Positions 50,668 through 61,647 of a stretch of 64,000 nucleotides of DNA are shown here, in pieces. Position 1 is the first letter of the stretch. Every line of letters begins with the position of its first letter. The notes under the pieces were generated by a model. That model was not told the origin of the DNA. It saw only the letters and a list, made by a program, of their open reading frames with translations, and made no database searches. A program made the position numbers and the translations under genes. Source of the stretch: Pachypanchax playfairii (lineage: Eukaryota; Chordata; Actinopteri; Cyprinodontiformes; Aplocheilidae); assembly GCA_006937955.1 (NCBI GenBank), contig SSNP01000011.1:1157863-1221862 (forward strand). Direction: 5' to 3'.

Positions 50668-50820
50668 TTAGGCTGAGAGTAGAGTAGCTGCCAGTTGCTG
50701 ATAGGTTTCACTCTCCTGTTTCAGGCTGTGATGCTCTTCCACATAGCGTTTTCCATTCTGTACTAGTCTTTCTCTCAGCTCATGATCTGACAACAGCCTC
50801 TGCGATTGGTGCACAAATTC
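50668..50820 (-). CDS. glt1d1: glt1d1 last coding exon
   Basis: 153 nt, acceptor CCTTTCCAG, stop TAA at 50670-50668. Encodes EFVHQSQRLLSDHELRERLV followed by NGKRYVEEHHSLKQESETYQ and a short Ala/Leu-rich end: amphipathic C-terminal helices that pack back on the enzyme, as in other GT-B proteins. Confidence 0.92.
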   Translation of the reverse strand, partial: EFVHQSQRLLSDHELRERLVQNGKRYVEEHHSLKQESETYQQLAATLLSA

Positions 50821-53800
50821 CTGGAAAGGAAGAATCCAAAAATGAGTCTCATGTACATCCAAAAGCCACTTAAAGCTTCCCAGTGAAGCTGCCTGGAGAT
50901 ACATTATGTTTATTTTAAGGCATGGAAGAAAATCTCAGGCACAAGAACAGAACTCGGAGAGAAGCCTGCATACTGACTGGGAAATACTTCAAAAGTGTCT
51001 GATTATTGCCAATGGTAGGAAATATTCCTGGCTTTAGATCCAAATATGGATGGCAAATAAACCTTTTCAAGCTCTTTTTTAAGCTTCCATGTATTTACTC
51101 TTAAAGAAAGGAATTAAAAAAACTGCCTGCTGCAGCTAAACAATACTGTCTGCCCATTTGTTCAAAAAACTAACATTTTACGTAAAAAACAGGACAATGG
51201 TGCCACATGGATCTTTAAAACGTTTCATCCAGAATCTTCTATGCTCATCATTAAACTCTGGAAATGGAAAGAAACCTCCAACGAAATGAAGTCAAAGTGC
51301 TTTGAAGTGTTCTTACCAAACGGCAGCCAACATGGCACACAAAGTTTTAGCCACTGTCAGTCAGCAGGCTATTTCACTCTTCACTTTATGTGAAGCGATT
51401 ACGCCTGGAGGGGCTCTTGGTAAGAAGCAGCTCTTCAGTATGGCCATATGAGAGTCATAAATCTTCAGCAACAGGATTAAAGCTCAACTTATGGGCAGAC
51501 TGCTCATAATTATGTCACTTTTATTGCAAATTATAGTGCCATGCAGGAAAAGCTTTATTTCTGCTTCAAGTTTTTGAGTATTTATTATTTATATACAAAA
51601 AAAATGTGTCCAAGCTTTACACTAGTAGTGTTTTAACTTGTTTATTTCATTTGACAATACCCATCTTGAGTACAAGGATGGCTGACAGACCAGCGCTTGC
51701 TGAGGTCATAGTTTATCTCATCCAAGTTGCTGCAACCATCTGTGTGACCTTCCTACCAGTAGCTCAGCTGAGCACACGTGCAGAGGACTTATCTCCGTCA
51801 TCGCAACAACATGAAGCCGCAGCATGGCATGTTGACAGCTCTATGTCAACTGGCCATAGCATATGTTATCCCTTTGCAAATATCAATAAACAGAACACTG
51901 GATTAGAACTCTGAAAAACATTTGTATTATACACATTTAAGTTCCCGACAATCTTTTGTGATGTATGTGAAAATGTTCTGGTTTAAATTTCTTCATTTTA
52001 ATTCAAGAATCACAGAAATCATGAAATTAGAATAAAAAAAAATATATATATATTAATATAAAAATGGTTTCAAATGATATAAAATTGTTGATGTTGTCGT
52101 TATATTTAAACATTTTTATTTATTGGATTTTTATTCTGTGTTTTTGTACTTCTAATCAGCAGTAAATACTTTGCTGGTCATTTGATGTAATGAGTCCTGG
52201 CTGTCGCTACTTTTCCTTTAATAAACAGTCAGTGTGTTTATGGGCTACAAAGCTTATTAGGACTTAAGTAGTAACCGGATCAGTCACCACATACCTGAGG
52301 AGATGAATACAACAGACCAGTGACCTCATGTCGCACCACCGCTGCATTTCCTGGAATATTTCTCGCCAACACAGGAACCCTGAGATCCATTGCCTAAAGA
52401 AAAAAAAAACAAAACACCCCCCACTTTATTAGAGGGACTATTACTAGGAAAATATACAAATAAAAAAGAAAAATGTAACCTGCTATTCTGCTTTTCATTT
52501 TGGTTGACTTCCATTATTAACTATGCGTGTCAGCTTTAGCAGGTTGTTCTTAGAAACATTTGAACATACTAATAAGACTCTGATCCCACTGTGGATTGTC
52601 TTAATTGACTGTGTTTAAATGAGATTAAGTGGATTTGGAGGTTTAGCTCACTTAGGAAAAGACATCTTGGAGTTAGGCTATTAATTTAGTTAATAATCTT
52701 TGAATGGGTCAGATAACATTTTAGCTTAGATTTTGAAAACAGCTTTAGATGTAATTAGGAAACAATTACATGTTTGTTAAAATCAGTTAGCTAAAAGTTT
52801 TACAAATGTTTACCTCCAAGATGGCTGCTGACATGCCTTCTGAAACAGAGCTGTTGACAACAGCGAAGCACCTCCTCATGGCAGCGTGAAGCTCCTGTTG
52901 GCTCCTCTCTGGTGCTAAAAAGACCCCTGATGTTCTGCAGAGACAGGGACAATGCTGCATGACCTAGGGCCAACAAAGACGTAAATGATGCTGATCAACA
53001 ATGACAAACTCATGCTAGGACACTTTCAGACACACACAAAGAGTTCAGGTAAAGTCTTAATAAAAGAGGTCAACTTCCTGCTAAACAGGTCTTTGTTTTG
53101 TTTCTTTGCTTTGCCTTTGGCAAAAAAGAGCAAAATACACTGAGACAAAGGCAACAAGGAGGATGTTGGTGCTGCACTAAGATTTACACTATATTGCCAA
53201 AAGTATTGGGGCACCTGTCTAAATCAAGGAATTATGTTGTTTTTTCAATCACTTCTATTGTGACTTGTTTATAAAACCAAGCATGTATACATATAGACTG
53301 ATTTTACAAACATTTGTGAAGGAATGGGTCCCTCTTAGAGCTCAGTGCATTGCTACGTTACTGTAACAGGATGCCAACAGTGCAATAAGTCCCTTTGTGG
53401 AACTTTGTTACTATTAGATAGTCCATTGTCAACTTAAGTGGTATTATAATGAAATTAAAGAAATTAAGAGCAAAGTGGTAGGTCATGTAACCTCACAGAG
53501 CGGGTCAGCATATGCTGAGGTTGAACTCTGCAACTTCCCACAGAGTCAATAAATACACATCTTCACACTTCATGTCGCCTTTGGATTAGCTTAAAATCAG
53601 TATGTAGGGAACTTCAAGGAATGAGTTTCCATTGCCAAGCAGCTGGATTAAAGCCTTACATTACAAAGTGCAATGCAAAGCATCAGATACAGTGGTGTGA
53701 AACATGTTGCCACTGGACTCCATAACAGTGGAAACGTATTCTCCAGAGATACAAATCACACTTCTCTGTCTGGCAATCCCATGGATGAGTCTGGATTAGG

Positions 53801-56800
53801 TGGCTGCCAGGAGAACGGTACTTGTATGACAGAGTTGAGCTGAGTGTAGAAGTTTGTGGAGGGGGGTTTATGGTATGGGTTTCATTTCCAGGGTTAAGGT
53901 TAGTTCCAGTGAACGGGACCCCTCAACGCTTCAGCAGATGTTTTGGGCAATTTGAAGTTTTCCAAATTTGTTTAGAGCGTAAAATAAACTGACTGTGCAC
54001 CAGTGAATAAATCAAGGTCCATACAGACATGGATGAGTGAGTTTGGTCTGGAGGAACTTGAATGGCCAGCACAGAGTCCTAACCTCAAGATGACAGAACA
54101 CCTTTGAGAAGAATTGAGAAGGAAACTGCGAGCTAGATCCACACATTCAAAATCAGCATCCAAACTCAAGAATGGTTTTTGGAAAAAGTTGTCCACATTT
54201 TCCATATATGCATTCTAAAAATTTGTAGATAGGCTTCCCAGAAGAGCTGAAGCTGTTAAAGCTGCAAAGGGAGGGTCAACCAACCTCATGGATTAAGAAT
54301 AGGATGTCATTAAAGTTCATGTGTGTGCAAAGGTTGACATCCCAGTACTTTGACAATATAGTTTATTTGTACATCCAATAATATGCCTTACCTTTTAAGA
54401 ACAGCTTCCACTTCAGAAGTAAGAAGAGGATCAATCTGAATAATCAAATAAATTTAGATCAGATTAACAAACACAAATCCACTTTTTTTGTAAATTTCCA
54501 GAGTGTTGTTTACACTAAGACTTCCAACAAAGGCAAGTAAACATTAACAAAACCATTTCAATTGAGAGAAAGTTATTTATAGAAAAAATCCAGTATTTTT
54601 AGAGATTGGGGTCAGGATGGGGTGGGAGGCCAATCTGCTTAATTGTAATGTAGGATTTTTGTGCATTAGTTTGCACAAAGACAAGTCAAAGCACAGGGAT
54701 TTGGGTCAGAAATGCCACTAAGCAAGCTGCTACTTTTTCCTCTTACTTTATGAACCTGAGCTGTTTACATCTAATTTGTCTTTGAAGGTCATGCACATTA
54801 AAAATGAGGGAATCTTAGATGAGAAAATTTTTGTATTCTGGTACAATCTGACATTTGTCTCATTTCTTTTGGTAGTTTATAGGTAATATGCTGCTACTAG
54901 AAAAAACAATTCCCCTTACAGAATCAATAAAGCATCTATTCTCTGCATGTCTGTGTCAATCTGTAGTAAAAATTATATCCTGCAGGGGATGGATCATTTG
55001 GGTTATGTGATAATAGATATTTTCAATTTGTTGTTGCTGTTTTTTTAACATCAAACTGTAGATCATGTTCCAAAAAAGGTTCTTAAAAATGGGCAACTAG
55101 ATGTCTTTTTTGAAAATGTTTCACCTTTAATCCAAAAGGCTTCTTCAGTTCTAATCAAATTGCCCCTTTTTAAAAACCTTTTTTTGTTTATCATGTCTTG
55201 GTTGAATGAGAATCTACACAAACTTGTAGTTCATGTTCAAATAAGAATTGTTTTTCTTTTTTATTTTGAACAAAACAAATATTCCGTTTCAAATAAAAAA
55301 GGCACTTGTACAAAGCCTGCTTAAAGAGGAGTAAGATGTGTCACTGCTGACAAACATTGCTGACCTGAATTTTCCTCTTGACAGATGTTGCACACTGCTA
55401 GAGTGCTTATTATGGGGGTGAATTTATAGTACGTCATTATAGTCTGAGCCAAGCATGTCTCATTCTACCTCCTGTTCATAGCTTCTGATATTTATTTCAC
55501 GTTCTCTCTCAAATGCGGTTTGTATTTATCCATCAAATTAACATGGAAAAAATGTGTTAAAATAAAAAACATCTTTTAATAACAACAACAATACAAAGAT
55601 TTGGGTTTTTCCAGCCTCTAATGTGATTCAGAGCGAGATGAATCACACGTCTCTGCTTCCACTGAAGTATCTCATCAAACATCAACAAAGCATATAAAGC
55701 AAAAAGCGTTGGGAAGATTCATGGCCCTTGGCTATGTCTAATTGAGCTTGTTTTTGAGTAAAACTATAGCAGAACATACCTCGCTGCCTGACAACCACAA
55801 TCAGAAAAAATCAACAGATGCTAAAGTACTATATAGTGATGTCAGATCAAAGTAACTGAGGGGAGAGAAGATGAAAAGAGCAAACACACAAATCAACGGA
55901 GGATTGGAGAAAAAAATGAAAAAAGGGAACTCGTATAGAAGTGAGGCATGTTGAGGTATTATTTTTATTTATTTAACCTTCATTTTACCAATTAGTCCAA
56001 TGAGATTCACACCTCTTTATAATGGGAGATCTGTTGAGTTTGAACATGACTTCTGCATCCAGGACTGCAGGATTATTAATATTAAGACTAATATTGCTAC
56101 GGAATAAAAAGTAAAAATAAAAAAAATAAGAAATGCAAAACAAAAAAGGTTAATTTATAAATATTACAAACCATTGAAACCATGCAACTGGTGTGACTGA
56201 GCATTAAACTGTCTATAATTTAAACAAGCAACGTTCCAGATATAAATGAAATACAGCTTGTAAATGAACAAACTCTGTTCAGGCCATTAAAGACAAGTGC
56301 TAATCTGGGGTCAGCAGTATTTAGCAATTAATGATACAGCTAGCTGCAAACACAAAATAGGTCCTGTACTGCAGTTGCTGATGCTGAAAGCTCTTCTCTC
56401 CAGAGCTGTTCCTTAATTCCAGCTAAACAGCTAAAGCCTGTATCTCTGCTACAGCCAATTACAGGCTCTCTGAATTCCCAGGGCAGGTAGAGTTCTGTAG
56501 ATACTCAATCACACAGGTAATGTTTCTTTAGGGCAGCCAAAATGCAAAAGTTAACTAAATAAAAAGACACAAGTTAACAAACAGACCCAAACAAACAAAA
56601 AAAAAACACTGCTTACCTTTGGCCCAATAATGACCATTATATTCAGCAGATTCTTACTGTGCCAGTCTGAAAGATGCAGAGGGAATGTAAAAAAATAGCA
56701 AATAGTTTGAGGTGAACAGCAATCATATTCTGAAAATCTGTACTGTATTGTCAAACTGTGTGATGAATGACTTGAAAAACATTTAAAGGTCCTATATCAT

Positions 56801-59800
56801 GCTAAATCAACTTTTTGGAGCTTTTAACCACGTTGTGATGCTATTTCCTTATTAACCACCCCCAGGAGTGACTTTTTGGCACATTTCGCAGTAATCCTCC
56901 ATAATCCTGCGCTCTGAGCAGCTGCTCCACTCTCTCCTGGAAAACGACTGACTGTAACATAGTGATGTAACAATGTTACACCAGGACCTGCCTGGCGTGT
57001 CCGGGCTGCCCTTGCAGATTAAACACGCACGCCTCGAAATGTGAGAGTCTGAAGCAAGACACTAAGCACCACTGTTCTGTAGTATTTTACGTTCTAAAAA
57101 TGTCACAGTGAATTTATTCACCACTTTATTCAGGCAGATCAAGTGGCAGCACTCATGGGGTGGTTAGGGGAGAGATGGGATTTTAGGTAAACTGGTCTGA
57201 GAATAACTCGAGAATATAAGTTATATTTCAGGACAAATGAAGATTATATAACACCAAAGGTAAGATTTTATCATTTATGTGCCTATCCCAGACATTGAAA
57301 GCTGTAAAATAGCAGGATCCAGGACCTTTAATGAAACTAAACTCACAAAGTACATAAAATTCATATAGATCTTTAAGGTACAGCCTACAGGCATCACACA
57401 GATTTTGATCTCAATCGTGGGAATTGTGTCCTGACATAGATCATTAAAACATTAGTGTATAATTTGATGCCCTCTAGTGTTGTTTTATAACCACAGCTGT
57501 GATTAAATAAAAAAAAACACAGAAAAAAGAAGGAAAACACAAACATTTGAATGAATAATAATAATAATGCACCTACTCTAGTCATTGCTAGAATAAATAA
57601 GGATGTAATAACAAACTTCAAATAGCTGTAAATTAACTAAAAATGTTATTTATTAATAAGGGCACCTCTTCTAAGACGGGTTACTTTGGGCGTTTGAAAG
57701 TTCTTTCTTGAGATTTTATTTTTTGTTTTTCATTTTAAGAGCATACATGAATAAAACTGAAGCAAGACAAAAAAAGAATCTAAATAAACCTGAAAAAACG
57801 TCCACTAAATAGAGTGGGTCCTTGACTCTTCTGAGGCCACAGACCAACAGGAAGACACGCAGCTTATCCGAGCGCTCGTTCCTCACACCTGGAGCGAAGC
57901 CAAACACAGAGAACGACAGCAACACAATATCAAAACACTGCATAATGAACATCCAAAGTACATCAGCAGATAATGAAAGCAATACATCACCCAAGGTCAC
58001 GAGGAAAAGAAGACAGCAGTGAGTAATATGCTAGCACAATGCAACAGTGAAACAGTCTGCTGAAAACACTGGAAGGTTGCAGCCTAATCAGACTAAAGTG
58101 CAGGATCATGACGACACTGCTTCAGAATCTGGATGACAATTTGCTCATTGAACCCTGGATAAAAAATAATCCTAACAACATCAAATGTTCTGGAACTCCA
58201 ATTTAACAACATTTTCTCAGAGTATCCAACTCTCATACTTAGTCTGGGGTTTAGTTAGAAACTGGCAAAAATGTAATTGTTTTTAAGGTGGGTTACTCAA
58301 GTAAAGCACCTGACCCTTTAATCGCATCAGGTTAATGATTTTTAAAGGCATCACAAACTGATTAACAAACTCACTACAACAAACAATTAACAAACACTTT
58401 CAATTTAAATATAAACTGAATTTGTTTTTGTAATTTTCATACATTTTTTATATATATTTTTTTATTTGAAAACCACTTTTCTTTCATTAAAGGTGCTCTG
58501 CCATGTCTTCATGTGTTCTTGGTTTCTGTGGTGTGAAAATTGCACAATAACTTCTCTGTTTTTTTTTTTTTTACTTAAATGAAGCAGGTGCAGGAATCAG
58601 GCGAGTCTGAAAATCCTATCATTGTGATGTCAAACTGATTTTTTTCATTAACAATCATCAGCTCGTGCAGTTGAGACCAAGCCTGCAAAGTTAGTCCAGC
58701 TGTTCAGTTGCAAACATGGCAGACTGTTTGAGTTGTTGTGCTACTGCTCCAGCTGAACTTACACAATGCACGTATTGAAGAAAAATCCAGATTTGCGGGA
58801 CAAATGGCTTCCGATTATTTTTGGAGAGAATCTCAGAACTTATAGTTAACTCAGCAGTGGGGTTTAAGGGGGGGGATCTGCCATTCTGCATGTTTTCCTG
58901 ACAAAATTCTTGAGACTCATCTGCAGGTACCTCCTCCCTCTCGTAATCTCCATCCAGAGTGATGTTAATGAGTACAGACCCGAATGTTAATTTAAGCTTT
59001 TATTCTTTCAAAAAACTAAATATGTTTGTTTAAGGCAGTATTCAAAAATGTTTATCCTAGTTGGCATTTCACAAATTAACAGATATTGTTAATGCTGTTT
59101 GTTGCCTACATTAATTGGGATCTTAGTTATGTCCATGTTAAGTTTGTTCTTCATGTGGATGTTCTTTGATGTTTGTTACAGCAGTAACAGTTCAATGGTT
59201 CCTGCAGCTGGACTGAACTTTGTAATGTGCTCAGAACCTTCTTAGGCTCGGCACAATGAGGAACCTAAACTGCCAACTTACTAGCCTGACCAATCAGATC
59301 CTCCTGCATTATGTTTTGTAAAGTAATCTGTCAAAGACGTGAGGGCCTGGTTGATCAGGTAACCAACTTACATCTCTATCCAGAACAAGGAATTAATGGT
59401 TTGGTGTATGTACTTGGTTGTTCTTGTACTTGTTTATAAAAAAATCTTACAAAAATAAGCCTCTGACTCTGACTCTTTGTTTCTTCCTTTTGCTGCAGTC
59501 CCATCCTTCTCCATTCTCAAATTGGAGCCAAAGTAGGAACACCTCTTTGAAGGCCTGCAGCTGTATGTTGATCTCTAAGCTGATTATGAAGTAGACAAAT
59601 AGAGTATCGGCCAGTCCATTTGTTCAAGGAGAAGAAAAAGATCCAAATGTGAAAAACATAAGATCTGAAACTGAGAGAAAAACTTATAATTGATGTATGT
59701 GTATAAAAAAATACATACAAATGAGAACTCAAAATATATCAAAATGTATGAAATTAACAAAAACAAATAACATTTTTATACCAAATGAAGGGAACTTTGG

Positions 59801-61612
59801 CTTACTTCTTTTTATTGCAGTTTTTCAAAGTTTCAACTTTAATTTCTGAACTGCTAAACATTTTTTTCATGTAAAAAAAACTGTTGATTTAGTGCCATAC
59901 AATCCATTTTGATGGTAATTCCACAGGCAGACACCAGCACGTGCTTAGAGGAAGCACAGTGACAGTCAAGTGAAATCCCCTGCTGCCAGATAAGTCCAGA
60001 TCAGGAGGCTGAAGCAGCTCTTTTAATGCTATTAAGAGCATCTTAAAATGACATTGTCAGGTCTGGGACCTGACCCTGATCCTAGGAGCTGATTGTATGA
60101 AAATGTCTTATGTCTCCATAAAATATTAAAGGTACAATATACATAAGAATTTTCCAGTGAAAAACTCCCACAACAGTCTAATGTCCCACTAATGTTGAAA
60201 GTAAAGTCGCATTGTAAATCTCGATCTCAGCCGGCTGGGTGGTCGCCAGTTTCTGTCCCTTTAAAAATGCTGGTCCGAACCGGAATCATTATTTAAACAT
60301 CCGGACTTCCTAGTTCCATAGCAAATAACATGTGAGTCTGCAAGGTTGCCAAGTCTTCAACACAAGCTGTTCCACAATGACCAGCAGCAAAGAGTAAGAA
60401 ACCCCGACATCCTTCCAACTGAGCAGCCAAGTTGCAACAGTAGTTCACGTGATGGGGCGTTCAAACTAGTGCTGCCACGATTAGTCGATTAGTCACGATA
60501 ACGTCGACAAGGATCATCATAAGAATCATCGTTTAATCTATGAAACACTGTTTTTTTGTTTTTTATCTTGCCTGTTGCGGCACATGCTGCTGCTTTCTGT
60601 CTTTCTGCTTGACGCATTAAAAGAAGCACGTCGTTGTGGAGGACGAAGAGGGAAGGTCGCCTCTGTAAGCTACAGTAAATTCCTCTCGTTAGCTGCTAGC
60701 ATTAGCAGTTACTTGTATTTACAATACATGTTAAAAGGTGTGTTGGGAGTGGCGAATGGTGCATAGAGCCTCTTGTCTTCTTTTTACAGTGCACTTCTTT
60801 ATTGAATGTTTAACACAAGCACCTCTCCACTGTGCAACAACCGAACCGATACATGGATTACCATAATACAGAACATAAAAGCACTCCAATAACCATCCTC
60901 AAATTACCGTAACACACTGAGTAAGTGCGCACTTCAATATTCACATTTAATATTACAGCTGTAGCAATGGTGATTTCATTACCATTAGCAAACGTATGTC
61001 ACGTATTTGATTAGTTGACTAATCGCCCAAAAAATTGGTGATTAGTCGATTATTAAAATAATCGCTTGTGGTAGCCTTAGTTCAAACACACATAGGAAAA
61101 GTCAACGCTGAACAAATAGGCCTTCAGACATTCCCAAAAATTGAACAAATACAAGAGAAAATAAATGAGGGTCTACATTTTAACAGGAGGGGGTAAGTGG
61201 CTGAGAGCAGACATTTTTTTTCTACATGAATAACGGGACTCGGATTTGACGGGTCTAATTCTTACATACTGTACCTTCAAAGTACCTCAACTGATATAAC
61301 TTGCCAGGGAAGTTCATCAGCTCTGTTGCAGCCTCAGTGTAAAGTACACAAAATCAATACAACCAGAAGTAAAGAGCCACAAAAATTGTAAGATCAACAT
61401 ATCTCCAAACATTAGTCTAAGAATTCTGTCAATATTAATGACTCAAAGTAGGTAAGAGCGGAGTTGGAAAATATTAGAAGTACATAAAAAAGTTTAATTT
61501 GAAACCATAGGCGCTCTAATTTTGCCATCTGATACATTTTATCATATTGCACAGCCCTAGTTGTGTGTATAACAAAAAAAAAAAAAAAAAAAAAAAAAAA
61601 ATNNNNNNNNNN

Positions 61613-61647
<35 letters not shown>

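Noticed and set aside
60575..60766. 63-codon protein gene
   Set aside because: It lies wholly inside the hAT-type MITE, lacks a recognised domain, and such elements are non-coding.
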